The notes: generated from the sequence alone by a model not told the origin. A stretch of 64,000 bases of DNA from Thermomonas sp. (GCF_020850895.1 NZ_JADZDS010000051.1:16472-80471); one strand, 5' to 3'; shown: positions 46,014 through 56,773, numbered from the stretch's first letter. Numbers and translations are program-made.

Positions 46014-47219
46014 TCAGGGCCGCACAGTGGATTCCCGGGCAGGCTCGCCGGCTCCTGATCCATTGCGAGATGCGCCTGTCGTCTCGGCACCTGACCCATG
46101 ATCCCCGGGATCTGGGGCAGTTTCTTCCGCCTGTTCCGTTTCGTCGACGCCCTCGCCGGTCGCAGGCACGTCCGGGATGGGCGCCTCGGATGGAATCGCG
46201 AGTATCGCCCCGTCCAGTTCGGCCATTGGACTTTCGACCGGACAGCGCGGATCCGGAAAACCGAACTTCGCACGCAGTGCCAAGCCACAGGCATTGATGT
46301 CGGCCACGTCCTGTCGGGCCTCGTCTGCGGGCTGCACGCACTGCACCTCGTAGGCGCGCCGGAAGGCATCGCGCCGTTGCAGGAATTCCGTTCCGCAGCG
46401 GCGCGCCAGTCGGATCCGGTCAAGGTCATCCTCGACCGCATTGGCACCGGCCAAACCAAATTTGTCCAGTTCCGCGTCGGTCAGGACATGCACGGTGCGG
46501 TTGGGCACCGTGGTCATCAAGTCGTAGACCTCAGCCGAAGCGCCATTGCGTTCGAGGTAGTTGCGCAGCTCCTCGCTGAGTACGCGCAACTCCTCGCCCA
46601 ACTCCTTGCGGGACGTGGCATTGGATCGAATCCGGATCATCCGGTGGATGCCGACCGGCCCCACGATCACACGCATGTCGCCCGCCGCGAGGATCAGCAC
46701 GCAGGCACTGTGGCACACCGAATCCCCGCGCACCCAGATCGTCCAGTCGTTCTCGCCGATCGCGTCACCGGCGCGCATTGCCGCCTCCACGCTGCCACCG
46801 GTGGAATCAATGTCGAGGATGCGCTTGCCGATGCCAAGATCGCTTGCGACCTTGCCGGCGCGCTCGGCCAGTGCTGCGAAACTGGCCGTGATCTTGCCCT
46901 TGTAGCGCAGCCGCATCAGGCCACTGGCGCGGCAATCCTGCATGGTCGTGCGCAGGTCGATATAAGCCAGCGACAGCACCGACTTTCCGTCCCCTTCGCG
47001 ATAATTGGCACCGCAGTCGATGGCGGCATCCCCCGCCTCCAGCCGCACCGGCGACCAGTCGATCGTCGCCTGCGGCTTGCGCTGCACCACCGGCGCCGCC
47101 GTCACTGGCTGGTCTGCGCTGGCGCTGGTCTGGCCGGCAGGAACCGGCTGGCGGTTACAGGCCAACAGCAGCAGGCACAACAGCAGCGGCAACCAGCGTG
47201 GCGACATCGAACGCTTCAT
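46014..47219 (-). CDS. ClpP-like serine protease-fold lipoprotein (COG3904-type)
   Basis: 401 residues from ATG 47217-47219; a start at 47237 would add six residues. Lipobox L-L-L-A-C near residue 20. The central part shows the ClpP/crotonase pattern: D-S-T-G-G-S-V-E-A-A, then H-S-A-C-V-L-I-L-A-A-G with a Ser in the nucleophile position, and G-I-H-R with the His. The last 60 residues are acidic and low-complexity. Probably periplasmic and membrane-tethered. Convergent with the DUF2207 gene (4-bp gap). Confidence 0.82.
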   Translation of the reverse strand: MKRSMSPRWLPLLLCLLLLACNRQPVPAGQTSASADQPVTAAPVVQRKPQATIDWSPVRLEAGDAAIDCGANYREGDGKSVLSLAYIDLRTTMQDCRASGLMRLRYKGKITASFAALAERAGKVASDLGIGKRILDIDSTGGSVEAAMRAGDAIGENDWTIWVRGDSVCHSACVLILAAGDMRVIVGPVGIHRMIRIRSNATSRKELGEELRVLSEELRNYLERNGASAEVYDLMTTVPNRTVHVLTDAELDKFGLAGANAVEDDLDRIRLARRCGTEFLQRRDAFRRAYEVQCVQPADEARQDVADINACGLALRAKFGFPDPRCPVESPMAELDGAILAIPSEAPIPDVPATGEGVDETEQAEETAPDPGDHGSGAETTGASRNGSGAGEPARESTVRP

Positions 47220-47401
47220 ATCAGGGGAGCGTGGCAAGTTTAGTACGCCCGGACGGAATGGACACCTGCACCAGAGCGTTCGCCACGCAATGCGGCGGAG
47301 ACCACGTCGTTCGAAGGACTCCGCCCCGCAGGGGCATGCCTGCTGTTCCGGCGAACCGCCCCGGCAGTAAGATCAAGGCGGGGCAACAGCGGGGGAATCG
47401 C

Positions 47402-47920
47402 TTGGCGAATGACACCGATCGATCGCGCGTGATGGTGAATGGCGTCCCCTTGTCGAAACTCGGCGACAAGGGCATGTGGTTCATCTACCCGTTTTTCGGC
47501 ATCCACATGCTGATGTTCGGGCTGTCCGGATTCCTGATGGCGTACTCGACCAATAGGCCACCGCTGCCCTTCCTCTACCTGCACGGTGGCATCGCGATCA
47601 CCGTCTACCTGGTGTTCTACCGTGCGATCTTCGGCCGCGAGGAAGTGCGCTGGATGCTGATCAATGCCACGCTCGGTCTCCTCGGCATCTATTCGCAAAT
47701 CGGCTGGATCCTCGACAAGTTCGGCAAGGACATCCACAGCTACCCGTGGTACATGAACATCACGCCGGTCCTGTATTACGTCCTGTACACCTTCCTGCTG
47801 CGGCAATTCCTGATCGACCTGACCCATTGCCGCGACAACACCGAGACCCGGAAGCTGGTCAACATCGTGTACGTGACATGCTCGCTGCTGGTGTACGGCG
47901 GGATGCTCTGGCGGGCCTGA
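47402..47920 (+). CDS. four-TM membrane protein, unknown function
   Basis: 172 residues from TTG 47402, chosen because GGGGGAA lies 4 nt upstream; an ATG at 47432 is the alternative. Hydrophobic helices: W-F-I-Y-P-F-F-G-I-H-M-L-M-F-G-L, I-T-V-Y-L-V-F-Y-R-A-I, I-N-A-T-L-G-L-L-G-I-Y and V-Y-V-T-C-S-L-L-V-Y. Many aromatic residues and a few His, but no motif I can assign. 82 bp before the heme-copper oxidase-like gene. Confidence 0.7.
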   Translation: MANDTDRSRVMVNGVPLSKLGDKGMWFIYPFFGIHMLMFGLSGFLMAYSTNRPPLPFLYLHGGIAITVYLVFYRAIFGREEVRWMLINATLGLLGIYSQIGWILDKFGKDIHSYPWYMNITPVLYYVLYTFLLRQFLIDLTHCRDNTETRKLVNIVYVTCSLLVYGGMLWRA

Positions 47921-48002
47921 ACTGCGATGGCATCCGAGCCGACACCCCCCCTGCACTTCAACCACCCGCTCCGCCATTGCAGCACAAGGCAAGGGGAAAA
48001 CC

Positions 48003-48365
48003 ATGGCCGAACGCTTCATCAGGATCGCAGTCCTGTACTTGTCCGTCGGCGTCTGTCTCGGCCTCTACATGGGCATCTCCCAGAATTTCACCCTAGCAAC
48101 GGTGCATGTGCATGTCCTGCTGGCAGGTTGGCTGTCGCTGGCGATGGCTGGCGTCATCTATCGCCTGTATCCAGACGCCAGCACCACCCGGCTGGAGCAG
48201 GCGCACTTCTGGCTCCACAACCTCGGCCTGCCGGCATTCATGCTCGGATTGGGGATGATGCTGACTGGGCACGACCTGCCGGTCCTGCTGCCGGCCGGCG
48301 CCACCGTGGCCATGCTCGGCTTCCTGTGTTTTGCACTCAACGCGTGGCGCAGGATCAAGGCTTGA
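48003..48365 (+). CDS. small membrane protein resembling heme-copper oxidase subunit I
   Basis: 120 residues, four TM helices. The segment T-V-H-V-H-V-L-L-A-G-W-L-S-L-A-M-A-G-V-I-Y followed by H-F-W-L-H-N-L-G-L resembles the first helices of cbb3/NOR-type catalytic subunits, including a His in the heme-ligand position, but the other helices and the CuB/FeB site are missing. May bind heme or be a structural homologue. Not a complete oxidase. Confidence 0.7.
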   Translation: MAERFIRIAVLYLSVGVCLGLYMGISQNFTLATVHVHVLLAGWLSLAMAGVIYRLYPDASTTRLEQAHFWLHNLGLPAFMLGLGMMLTGHDLPVLLPAGATVAMLGFLCFALNAWRRIKA

Positions 48366-48459
48366 ATCTGGAAGTTGGCAGGACCTGATCGTCACGTCTC
48401 GCAGGCAGCCGCAGTGCTACCGTGTCGCGATTCGAGCACGCGCTGACCAGGGCCATTCC

Positions 48460-48843
48460 ATGTCGAAGCCGTCCAGCCTTCACACCCATCTGAAACTCAA
48501 ACGCGCCTACGTCCCTGCAGCGGCAAGCGATGGCCTGCGCATCCTGGTTGAGCGCCTGTGGCCACGCGGCGTCAGCAAGCAGGAGGCCGCTCTGGACGAC
48601 TGGCTGAAGGCGCTCGCGCCCAGCACGGAACTGCGTAAATGGTTCGACCACGACCCGGCACGCTGGGCCGAGTTCATCCGCCGCTACCGTGCGGAACTGC
48701 ACACACATGCCGCTGAACTGGAGCGCCTGCGTTCACTCGCCCGCGCCCAAACGGTCACGCTCGTGTACGGCTCCCGCGATGAGGTGCACAACGCGGCGGT
48801 GGCGCTGCGCGAGGTCCTGCTCGATCCCGATGCCCCCGACTGA
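48460..48843 (+). CDS. DUF488 family protein (YeaO-like)
   Basis: 127 residues from ATG 48460. R-I-L-V-E-R-L-W-P-R-G-V-S-K and W-L-K-A-L-A-P-S are the family signature; W-F-D-H-D-P-A-R-W follows. Cytosolic, function unknown. Convergent with hutU, 18 bp apart. Confidence 0.9.
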   Translation: MSKPSSLHTHLKLKRAYVPAAASDGLRILVERLWPRGVSKQEAALDDWLKALAPSTELRKWFDHDPARWAEFIRRYRAELHTHAAELERLRSLARAQTVTLVYGSRDEVHNAAVALREVLLDPDAPD

Positions 48844-48861
48844 CGGCAGGGATGCCAGTCC

Positions 48862-50535
48862 TCAGCCCAGCATCGGCAGCGTCAGCCCCTGCGCTTTCGC
48901 GCACTGCTGTGCAATCTCATAGCCGGCATCGGCATGGCGCATCACCCCGGTGCCTGGATCGTTCCACAGCACCCGTGCAATGCGCTTGTCGGCGGCTTCG
49001 CTGCCGTCACAAACGATCACCACCCCGCTGTGCTGCGAATAGCCCATGCCGACGCCGCCGCCGTGGTGCAGCGACACCCAGGTCGCGCCACCGGCGACGT
49101 TCAGCATCGCGTTCAGCAGCGGCCAATCGGAGACCGCATCCGAGCCATCGCGCATGGCTTCGGTTTCGCGATTGGGTGATGCCACGCTGCCGGAATCCAG
49201 ATGGTCACGGCCAATGACAATCGGCGCTTTCAGTTCGCCGTTGCGCACCATTTCGTTGAAGGCCAGGCCCAGCTTGTGGCGCAGGCCCAGACCGACCCAG
49301 CAGATCCGCGCCGGCAGGCCCTGGAAGCTGATGCGTTCCTTCGCCATGTCCAACCAGTTGTGCAGATGCGCATCGTCCGGGATCAGTTCCTTGACCTTGG
49401 CATCGGTCTTGTAGATGTCTTCCGGGTCACCCGACAGCGCCACCCAGCGGAACGGGCCGATACCGCGGCAGAACAGCGGTCGCACATAGGCCGGCACGAA
49501 GCCGGGGAAGGCAAACGCGTTCTCGCAGCCGACATCGAAGGCCATCTGGCGGATGTTGTTGCCGTAATCGACGGTCGGAATCCCCTGCGCGTGGAAGGCC
49601 AGCATCGCTTCCACGTGCACGCACATCGACGCCTTGGCCGCATCGCGCACGGCTTGCGGATTGGCCTTTTGTTCGGCTAACCACTGTTCGACACTCCAGC
49701 CGATCGGCAGATAACCATGCACCGGGTCGTGCGCTGACGTCTGGTCGGTGACGCAGTCCGGCTTGACCCCGCGCTTGACCAATTCCGGCAGGACTTCCGC
49801 GGCATTGCCGAGCAGGGCAATCGACTTGGCCTCGCCCGCCTTGGTGTATTTCTCTATCCGCGCCAGCGCATCGTCGATATCGGTGGCCTGCTCATCGACA
49901 TAACGCGTCTTCAAACGGAAATCGATGCTGCTCTGCCGGCATTCGATATTGAGCGAGCACGCACCCGCCAGCGAAGCCGCCAGCGGCTGCGCGCCGCCCA
50001 TGCCGCCAAGGCCTGCGGTCAGGATCCACTTGCCTTTCAGCGAACCGCCGTAATGCTGGCGGCCCATCTCGACGAAGGTTTCGTAGGTGCCCTGCACGAT
50101 GCCCTGGCTGCCGATGTAGATCCAGCTGCCGGCGGTCATCTGGCCGTACATCATCAGGCCCTTCTGATCGAGCGCGTTGAAGTGCTCCCAGGTGGCCCAG
50201 TGCGGCACCAGGTTGGAATTGGCGATCAGCACCCGCGGTGCATCGGCATGGGTCGGGAACACGCCCACCGGCTTGCCGGATTGCACCAGTAGGGTCTGGT
50301 TGTCACCGAGGGTTTTCAGCGTTTCCAGGATCTTGTCATAGCAATCCCAGTCCCGCGCGGCGCGGCCGATGCCGCCGTACACCACCAGCGAGGTCGGATC
50401 TTCCGCCACCTCCGCATCGAGGTTGTTCTGCAGCATGCGGAACGGCGCTTCGGTCAGCCACGACTTGCAACTGAGTTGGTTGCCGCGCGGCGCGCGGATG
50501 CTGCGGCTGGGGTCGTGGCGGTGGCTGGCAGTCAT
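48862..50535 (-). CDS. hutU: urocanate hydratase
   Basis: 557 residues from ATG 50533-50535, the normal length. NAD-dependent conversion of urocanate to 4-imidazolone-5-propionate. Motifs include [20 protein letters not shown] and [11 protein letters not shown]. Divergent from the TetR gene; a palindrome in the intergenic region (50661-50679) may control it. hutH is not adjacent. Confidence 0.97.
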   Translation of the reverse strand: MTASHRHDPSRSIRAPRGNQLSCKSWLTEAPFRMLQNNLDAEVAEDPTSLVVYGGIGRAARDWDCYDKILETLKTLGDNQTLLVQSGKPVGVFPTHADAPRVLIANSNLVPHWATWEHFNALDQKGLMMYGQMTAGSWIYIGSQGIVQGTYETFVEMGRQHYGGSLKGKWILTAGLGGMGGAQPLAASLAGACSLNIECRQSSIDFRLKTRYVDEQATDIDDALARIEKYTKAGEAKSIALLGNAAEVLPELVKRGVKPDCVTDQTSAHDPVHGYLPIGWSVEQWLAEQKANPQAVRDAAKASMCVHVEAMLAFHAQGIPTVDYGNNIRQMAFDVGCENAFAFPGFVPAYVRPLFCRGIGPFRWVALSGDPEDIYKTDAKVKELIPDDAHLHNWLDMAKERISFQGLPARICWVGLGLRHKLGLAFNEMVRNGELKAPIVIGRDHLDSGSVASPNRETEAMRDGSDAVSDWPLLNAMLNVAGGATWVSLHHGGGVGMGYSQHSGVVIVCDGSEAADKRIARVLWNDPGTGVMRHADAGYEIAQQCAKAQGLTLPMLG

Positions 50536-50660
50536 GGCGATTCCGGCGTCGGCGGGGTCTGGAAATTCTGCGCCGCATCGGTGGTATCGACCAGCGGCGA
50601 AACGCGTCCAGCGCTGGCAATCACGGTTTGTGGGCCACGAATTGCGCAAAATGTTCGAAT

Positions 50661-50679
50661 ATGTATACACTGTATACAT
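50661..50679. promoter_or_regulatory. candidate TetR operator between hutU and the TetR gene
   Basis: Perfect palindrome ATGTATAC-ACT-GTATACAT, ending on the TetR start codon (50678-50680) and 126 bp upstream of the hutU start. No similar sequence was seen in the hutG-hutI intergenic region. Confidence 0.65.
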
Positions 50680-51259
50680 GACCCGCACCACGACACCCTC
50701 CCGAATCCTGCATGCCGCCCGCGCCTTGTTCGAACGCGAAGGGGCAGGCGGCGTGAGCATGCGCCGGGTCGCCGATGCGGTCGGGATCACGCCGATGGCG
50801 ATCTACCGCCACTTCCCCAATCGCGAGGCCCTGCTCAAGCAGATCAGCGACGACAGCTTCAACGAGATCGCCCGGCACTGGGATGCCCACCGCCACGGCA
50901 GCGATCCGATCGCACGCCTGTTGGCGACCCAGCGCATCTACCTCGACTACGCACTGGCACATCCGCACCTGTTCGACCATGCGTTCTCGGTGCGGCGCGA
51001 CGACGCACGCCGCTTCCCTGAAGACTTCCATGCGCGGCGCTCGCCCACCGCCAACGTGGTCCACGACGTGGTGGTGGACGCACAAGGGAAAGGCCTGTTG
51101 CGCGCAGGCGACCCTTGGGACATCGCGATGACGCTGTGGGCTCATGCGCACGGCCTGATCGCGCTGTATCGCGCAGGGCGCTTCAGTTACGACGAACACC
51201 GCTTCCGCACCTTCTACGAACACTCGCTGGGACAACTGCTCGATGGCCTCAAATCCTGA
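50678..51259 (+). CDS. TetR/AcrR family regulator, possible hut regulator
   Basis: 193 residues from ATG 50678. [27 protein letters not shown]. The frame is open upstream, but those codons overlap the hutU start region. Its placement beside hutU, with the palindrome at its own start, suggests control of both; hut operons more commonly use the GntR regulator HutC, which I did not see. Overlaps the next gene by 17 bp. Confidence 0.9.
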   Translation: MTRTTTPSRILHAARALFEREGAGGVSMRRVADAVGITPMAIYRHFPNREALLKQISDDSFNEIARHWDAHRHGSDPIARLLATQRIYLDYALAHPHLFDHAFSVRRDDARRFPEDFHARRSPTANVVHDVVVDAQGKGLLRAGDPWDIAMTLWAHAHGLIALYRAGRFSYDEHRFRTFYEHSLGQLLDGLKS

Positions 51260-52688
51260 ATCCCCTTCGTTGCTGGCGGCCGCCTCCGCCATTGCGATCA
51301 CCGCGATCTGCTGGTGGTTCGCCAGCAGCCTGCATCCGGTGTGGTGGCTGGCCTGGCTGGCACCGATTCCCCTACTGGTCTACGCCGCCCGTGCGCGTGC
51401 GCGCCAGACCGCACTGGCGAGCTTCATCGCGTTAGCCATCGGGAATGCCAGCACCTGGCACTACCTGCATGAGGTCATCCGCTTGCCGCTGCCGGTGTGT
51501 CTGGCGGCGGTGTTCATCCCCGCCCTGCTGATGCTCCCGCCGATCCTGCTCTGGCGCGCACTCGTGCGCGCCGGCCGTCCACTCGCGGCGACCTTCGCGC
51601 TGCCCCTGGGCATGACCGGGTTGGCCTGGCTGTCTGCAGTCGGCTCGCCGCACGGCACCTTCGGCAATCTCGCCTATTCGCAGATGGATGCCTTGCCGGT
51701 GATCCAGATCGCCGCACTGGCCGGCCTGTGGGGCATCGACTTCATCGTCTGGCTGCTGCCCTCGGCACTCGCCGCCGCCAGCGCTCCGTTCGCGGACACG
51801 CGCAGGCGCAGGGCTGCCGCAACGGTCGGCGTCATGCTCGTCACAGCGTCGCTGGCCTACGGCGGCCTGCGCCTGCATGCCGAAACGACGGAGGACCGCG
51901 TCCGTGTCGGCCTGCTCAGCATCGGCAGTTCGGAGCAGGCACAGGCCGATCTCGATGCAGCCGAAGGCAAGCGCCTGCTGGACGCCTATGTGGCGGAAAT
52001 GGAAACGCTTGCCACACGCGGCGCGAAAATCATCGTTGCCCCGGAATCGGCGCTGCTGGTGCGTTCGCACGCGATCACCGCAATGCAGGACTTGGCCACA
52101 CGGCGCGGCGTGCGCCTGCTGATCGGCGTCGAGGATCACAGCGTGCCGACGCGCAAGCACAACGCGGCGCTGGTGTTCGAACCCGCCGGCAGCGCGCCTG
52201 CCGCCTACTTCAAACGCCACCTGATTCCCGGATTCGAGGACCGCTACACACCCGGTGAGGCAGACACGGTGCTGGACAGCGATCCGCGCATCGGCATGGC
52301 GATCTGCAAGGATCTGGACTTCACCGCCACCGGTCGCGCGCACGGCCGGCTCGGCACCCGCCTGTTGCTGGTCCCGGCTTGGGATTTCGGCGAAGACGCC
52401 TGGCTGCACGTACGGATGGCGATCCTGCGCGGGGTGGAGAACGGCTTCGCGATCGCGCGCAGTGCACGCGACGGCCAGCTGACCCTCAGCGACGATCGTG
52501 GCCGCGTACTCGCGCAGGCCTCGACTGCAGGGATCCATACGCCGGTCAGTTTGGTCGCCGACATCCCGCTGCGCGCCACGCGGACACCGTATGCCCGGTT
52601 CGGCGATGCCCTCGGCCCGCTCTGCCTCGGCCTGGCTGTCGTGCTTGCGCTCCTGCTGCCCATCCATCGCGCACTCCGACCACGATGA
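51243..52688 (+). CDS. Lnt-like nitrilase-fold acyltransferase
   Basis: 481 residues. Six or seven N-terminal TM helices, then a periplasmic carbon-nitrogen hydrolase domain with Glu in V-A-P-E-S, Lys in Y-F-K-R-H-L-I-P and Cys in A-I-C-K-D, the catalytic triad of apolipoprotein N-acyltransferases, and a final C-terminal TM. E. coli lnt lies next to ybeX; this copy is in another context, so it may be a second paralogue with a different acyl acceptor. Confidence 0.88.
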   Translation: MASNPESPSLLAAASAIAITAICWWFASSLHPVWWLAWLAPIPLLVYAARARARQTALASFIALAIGNASTWHYLHEVIRLPLPVCLAAVFIPALLMLPPILLWRALVRAGRPLAATFALPLGMTGLAWLSAVGSPHGTFGNLAYSQMDALPVIQIAALAGLWGIDFIVWLLPSALAAASAPFADTRRRRAAATVGVMLVTASLAYGGLRLHAETTEDRVRVGLLSIGSSEQAQADLDAAEGKRLLDAYVAEMETLATRGAKIIVAPESALLVRSHAITAMQDLATRRGVRLLIGVEDHSVPTRKHNAALVFEPAGSAPAAYFKRHLIPGFEDRYTPGEADTVLDSDPRIGMAICKDLDFTATGRAHGRLGTRLLLVPAWDFGEDAWLHVRMAILRGVENGFAIARSARDGQLTLSDDRGRVLAQASTAGIHTPVSLVADIPLRATRTPYARFGDALGPLCLGLAVVLALLLPIHRALRPR

Positions 52689-52757
52689 CCTCGACACGCG
52701 CGGGCTTTCCGATCGGCCTGCCACGTGATCGTCCTCGCGCCTCGTTATCATCCACGC

Positions 52758-53993
52758 ATGACTCGCATCCTCTGCACCTGCCTGCTGGCGCTCCTGCTGC
52801 TTGTGACCGGCTGCACCACGCGCCCGCCAGCAAACATCCATCCGCCCCTGCTGCTGATCTCGATCGACGCCCTGCGGCCCTCCGATGTGGATGCCAGCCA
52901 GATGCCCACGCTCAACGCGTTGGCAGATGCCGGCGTCCGTGCCGCCTGGATGACGCCCTCGTATCCCAGCAAGACCTTCCCCAACCATTACACCCTGGTG
53001 ACCGGCCTGCGACCGGACCACCACGGCATGATCAACAACACCATGTACGACCCCAAGTTGGGCTCGTTCAACCTGCAATCGCGCGAGGCGGTGCAGGATC
53101 CGCGCTGGTGGACCGGCGGTGAGCCGGTCTGGATCACCCTGCAACGCCACGGTGGACGCGCAGCGACGATGTTCTGGCCCGGCTCGGAAGCGGCCATCCA
53201 GGGCCAGCATCCGCGCGACTGGCGCATTTACGACGACAGCGTGAGTGCGAACGCGCGCGTCGATCAGGTGCTCGACTGGCTGGATCGCCCCGAACGCACA
53301 CGCCCGCAATTCATCACCCTGTATTTCGAACAGGTCGACGAAGCCGGCCACACATCCGGGCCGGATTCCGCCGAAAGCCGCGCCGCACGCCGCGAGGTGG
53401 ACAGCGCCTTGGCCCGGCTACTGGCGGGGCTCGACCAACTCGGCCTGCGCGACAAGGTCAATCTCGTCGTGGTGTCCGACCACGGCATGGCCAATATCAC
53501 CGGGCGTGAATACATCGCCGACTACCTGCAAGCGCACGGCCTCGGGCTGGACGCGATCCGCATCACCACCTCCGGCGCCTTGGCAGGCATCACGCCGAAG
53601 CCTGGGCGGGAGGCCGCGGTCGAGGCCGCGCTGCTGGGTCGCCATCCGCATTCCACTTGCTGGCGCAAGCAGGAACTGCCCCCGCGCTGGCATTACGGCA
53701 GCCATCCGCGCATCCCATCCATCCAGTGCCAAGCCGATCTCGGCTGGCTGGTATTGAATCGGGACAACGGACGCCCCTTCCGTGGTGGTGGTGCGCACGG
53801 CTATGTGATCGAAGAACCGACCATGCATGCCACCTTCATCGCTTCCGGGCCGGCATTCGGCAAGCACGTGGCACTTCCGGCATTCGACAACGTCGACGTG
53901 TATCCGCTGCTGATGCGCCTGCTCGGATTGCAGCCACTACCCAACGACGGCGAAATCACGCCGCTGTTGCCGGCGCTCAAGACTGCGCCGTGA
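52758..53993 (+). CDS. nucleotide pyrophosphatase/phosphodiesterase (NPP) lipoprotein
   Basis: 411 residues from ATG 52758; lipobox V-T-G-C near residue 19. Alkaline-phosphatase superfamily: I-S-I-D-A-L, nucleophile Thr in P-S-K-T-F-P-N-H-Y (about residue 73), [16 protein letters not shown] and G-A-H-G. Highly similar in motif layout to the Xanthomonas NPP whose structure is known. Hydrolyses phosphodiester or pyrophosphate bonds of nucleotides outside the cytoplasm. ogt overlaps its stop codon. Confidence 0.93.
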   Translation: MTRILCTCLLALLLLVTGCTTRPPANIHPPLLLISIDALRPSDVDASQMPTLNALADAGVRAAWMTPSYPSKTFPNHYTLVTGLRPDHHGMINNTMYDPKLGSFNLQSREAVQDPRWWTGGEPVWITLQRHGGRAATMFWPGSEAAIQGQHPRDWRIYDDSVSANARVDQVLDWLDRPERTRPQFITLYFEQVDEAGHTSGPDSAESRAARREVDSALARLLAGLDQLGLRDKVNLVVVSDHGMANITGREYIADYLQAHGLGLDAIRITTSGALAGITPKPGREAAVEAALLGRHPHSTCWRKQELPPRWHYGSHPRIPSIQCQADLGWLVLNRDNGRPFRGGGAHGYVIEEPTMHATFIASGPAFGKHVALPAFDNVDVYPLLMRLLGLQPLPNDGEITPLLPALKTAP

Positions 53994-54484
53994 TCCTGTG
54001 CCGCCGCATCGACAGCCCGGTCGGGCCGTTGCTGCTGGCGGCGGATGACCACGGCCTGCGCCACATCGAATTCCGCGACAACCGCCATCCGGCCAACCAC
54101 GCCAGCTGGCACGGCGGCGACAACGACATCCTGCGGGCCACCGAGCAACAACTTGGCGAATACTTCGCTGGTCGGCGACAGGCATTCGACCTGCCGCTGG
54201 CACCGCAAGGCACCGACTTCCAGCGTCGCGTCTGGTTCGCTCTGGCGCACATTCCCTACGGCAGCACGCTCAGCTATTCGCAGCTGGCAACACGCCTTGG
54301 CAACCCCAACGGCACCCGCGCGGTGGGCGCCGCCAATGGGCGCAATCCACTGCCCATCGTGCTGCCCTGCCATCGCGTGATCGGTGCGGATGGCTCGATG
54401 GTCGGCTTCGGCGGCGGCCTGCAGACCAAGGATTTCCTGCTGCGGCTGGAAGGCGCATTGCCGGAACAGGACACCCTGTTCTGA
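53990..54484 (+). CDS. ogt: methylated-DNA--protein-cysteine methyltransferase (Ogt)
   Basis: 164 residues from GTG 53990, overlapping the NPP stop (GTGA). Active-site P-C-H-R-V and [11 protein letters not shown] typical of O6-alkylguanine-DNA alkyltransferases; no Ada N-terminal domain. Suicide repair of O6-methylguanine. Confidence 0.95.
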   Translation: MILCRRIDSPVGPLLLAADDHGLRHIEFRDNRHPANHASWHGGDNDILRATEQQLGEYFAGRRQAFDLPLAPQGTDFQRRVWFALAHIPYGSTLSYSQLATRLGNPNGTRAVGAANGRNPLPIVLPCHRVIGADGSMVGFGGGLQTKDFLLRLEGALPEQDTLF

Positions 54485-54491
54485 TCGACAG

Positions 54492-55445
54492 TCACTCTCC
54501 GGCGCGGGCCCGCATCACCGCATGGCTGACCCGATGGATCAATCTTGCGGCCACGCGCGCGGTCACGTTGTCGCGATCCAGCGGAGGCGAGAGCTCAGCC
54601 ACATCCAACAGCCGCAGCTTGCCGGTGGCCGCCACCGCATCCAGCAATGGCTCGACGATCTCCATCGGCACGCCACGCGCGGCCGGTGCACTGACGCCGG
54701 GCGCCATCGCGTGCGGCAGGCCGTCGATGTCGATGGTCTGGTAGATCACGTCCACATCTGCCAATCGCGCCTGCAGATCGGCGATGTGGTGCTGCAGGTT
54801 GAGGATGCCGAGTGCGTCGTCCATGACGTAATGCACGCCGAGCCGGTCGGCGGTATCGAACAGCACGCGCGTATTGGCCGCCGCGCTGATTCCGAACACG
54901 TGGTATTGCAACGGGATGCCCAGTGATCGTGCGTGCTCGATCGCCTGCAGGAAGGGCGTGCCACTGCTGCCTTCGGCCTGTTGGCGCAGATCGAAATGGG
55001 CATCGATGTTGATGATCGCCACGCGCGGCTTGCGCGCGCCCAAGTGCTTGGCCAGGCCCAGCCAACTGGCAAAGGCGATTTCGTGCCCGCCACCCATCCC
55101 GACGGCGAAATGACCGCCATCGAGCAGTGCCGCCAGCGTGTCCGCATAGCGCTGCTGCGCCGCTTCCAGATCGCCGTCGTCGCAATGCACGGTGCCGGCG
55201 TCATACAGCGGCGTGTCGTCCAGCGTCGGCAGGTTCGACAGCATCTTGCGCAGGGCCGCCGGGCCTTCCTTTGCGCCCAACCTGCCGTGATTGCGGCGCA
55301 CGCCCTCATCGCAGGCAAAGCCCAGCAGGGCCACGCCGGGTGCTGCACCCGCATCAGCTGCGCGCACCCATTGGTGCCAGCGCCGGGTCGAGGCGTCCTC
55401 GGGCAGGTCGATGCGCCCGCTCCAGCCGTCCAGTCCTGCACTCAT
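54492..55445 (-). CDS. hutG: formimidoylglutamase
   Basis: 317 residues from ATG 55443-55445. Arginase/ureohydrolase fold with manganese motifs [13 protein letters not shown] and [12 protein letters not shown]. In this third motif the usual DP is LPH, seen also in formimidoylglutamases. Cleaves N-formimidoylglutamate to glutamate and formamide. Divergent from hutI. Confidence 0.92.
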   Translation of the reverse strand: MSAGLDGWSGRIDLPEDASTRRWHQWVRAADAGAAPGVALLGFACDEGVRRNHGRLGAKEGPAALRKMLSNLPTLDDTPLYDAGTVHCDDGDLEAAQQRYADTLAALLDGGHFAVGMGGGHEIAFASWLGLAKHLGARKPRVAIINIDAHFDLRQQAEGSSGTPFLQAIEHARSLGIPLQYHVFGISAAANTRVLFDTADRLGVHYVMDDALGILNLQHHIADLQARLADVDVIYQTIDIDGLPHAMAPGVSAPAARGVPMEIVEPLLDAVAATGKLRLLDVAELSPPLDRDNVTARVAARLIHRVSHAVMRARAGE

Positions 55446-55555
55446 GCGATCACCTGCCACGCGGGCTTGCCGATGCCAAGCCGGCATTATGGAACCTGCG
55501 CGGGGTCTGCGTTTGCAATAATTCCCGCACGTCGCACCGCCATGAGCACACCACG

Positions 55556-56773
55556 ATGTCGACCCCACATTGGGATCTGCTGCTGACCCACGCCACGCTG
55601 GCCACCCTCGATGGTGATGCACCCTTCGGCTTGATCGAAAACGGCGCGCTGGCCTGCGCGGATGGGCGGATTGCCTGGGTCGGCTCGATGGCGCAACTTC
55701 CCGAGGGTGCAGCCGCTACATCCGAAGAGGACCTCGGCGGCGCGCTGGTCACGCCCGGGCTGGTCGATTGCCACACGCACCTGGTGTTCGCAGGGGACCG
55801 GGCCCGTGAGTTCGACCTGCGCTTGAATGGGGCCAGCTACGCGCAGATCGCCAAGGCCGGCGGTGGCATCCTTTCCAGCGTGGCGGCGGTACGGGCGACC
55901 GATGAAGATGCGCTGTTCGAGCAATCGCTGCCGCGTGCGCAAGCCTTGTTGGCCGACGGCGCCACGACCCTTGAAATCAAATCCGGCTACGGCCTCGACC
56001 TGGAGTCGGAACGCAAGATGCTGCGCGTTGCCCGTCGCATCGGCACCGCGCTCGGGATCGGCGTGCGCACCAGCTTCCTCGGCCTGCATGCGCTGCCGCC
56101 GGACTATCGCGACGCGGCGGATGCCTATGTCGATGCCGCGATCGACTGGCTGCCCATCCTGCACGCGGAAGGCTTGGTGGATGCCGTGGATGCGTTCTGC
56201 GAGGGAATTGGTTTCACGCCCACGCAGACGCGGCGGATGTTCATGGCGGCACGCGCACTCGACTTGCCGGTGAAACTGCACGCCGATCAGCTAAGCGACT
56301 TGGGCGGCGCGGCGCTTGCGGCGGAGTTCGATGGCCTGTCCGCCGACCATATCGAATACAGCAGCGATGACAGCGTACTGGCGATGGCCCGCCACGGCAC
56401 GGTGGCGGTGCTGTTGCCGGGCGCCTTCCATGTCTTGCGCGAAACCAAACTCCCGCCGCTCGCCCTGCTGCGCGAACACGGCGTGCCGATGGCGGTGGCG
56501 ACCGACTGCAATCCCGGCACCTCGCCGCTGCTGTCCGTGCGGCAAGCGATGCAATTGGCCTGCACCCACTTCAAGCTGACCCCGGAGGAAGCCCTCCGTG
56601 GTACCACCGTCCACGCGGCGAAGGCGCTGGGGCTGGCAGATCGCGGCATCCTTCGCAGTGGCCTGAACGCCGATCTGGCGGTCTGGAATCTCGGTCATCC
56701 CGCCGAGCTGTGCTACTGGTTGGGCGGGCACTTCCTGCAGGCCGCCTATGCCGGTGGCGTCCGCGTGGCCTGA
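55556..56773 (+). CDS. hutI: imidazolonepropionase
   Basis: 405 residues from ATG 55556; the upstream ATG at 55542 is out of frame. Amidohydrolase with D-C-H-T-H-L, H-A-D-Q-L-S, A-T-D-C-N-P and K-S-G-Y-G-L motifs. Third enzyme of histidine breakdown, opening the imidazolone ring. Divides a 110-bp divergent region with hutG. Confidence 0.96.
   Translation: MSTPHWDLLLTHATLATLDGDAPFGLIENGALACADGRIAWVGSMAQLPEGAAATSEEDLGGALVTPGLVDCHTHLVFAGDRAREFDLRLNGASYAQIAKAGGGILSSVAAVRATDEDALFEQSLPRAQALLADGATTLEIKSGYGLDLESERKMLRVARRIGTALGIGVRTSFLGLHALPPDYRDAADAYVDAAIDWLPILHAEGLVDAVDAFCEGIGFTPTQTRRMFMAARALDLPVKLHADQLSDLGGAALAAEFDGLSADHIEYSSDDSVLAMARHGTVAVLLPGAFHVLRETKLPPLALLREHGVPMAVATDCNPGTSPLLSVRQAMQLACTHFKLTPEEALRGTTVHAAKALGLADRGILRSGLNADLAVWNLGHPAELCYWLGGHFLQAAYAGGVRVA

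Noticed and set aside
43943..46459. 838-residue minus-strand frame spanning the DUF2207 gene
   Set aside because: Covers two real genes with clear families on other frames; low-complexity shadow.
48003..48365. Complete cytochrome c oxidase gene
   Set aside because: Only the first helices resemble subunit I; CuB ligands and the remaining helices are missing.
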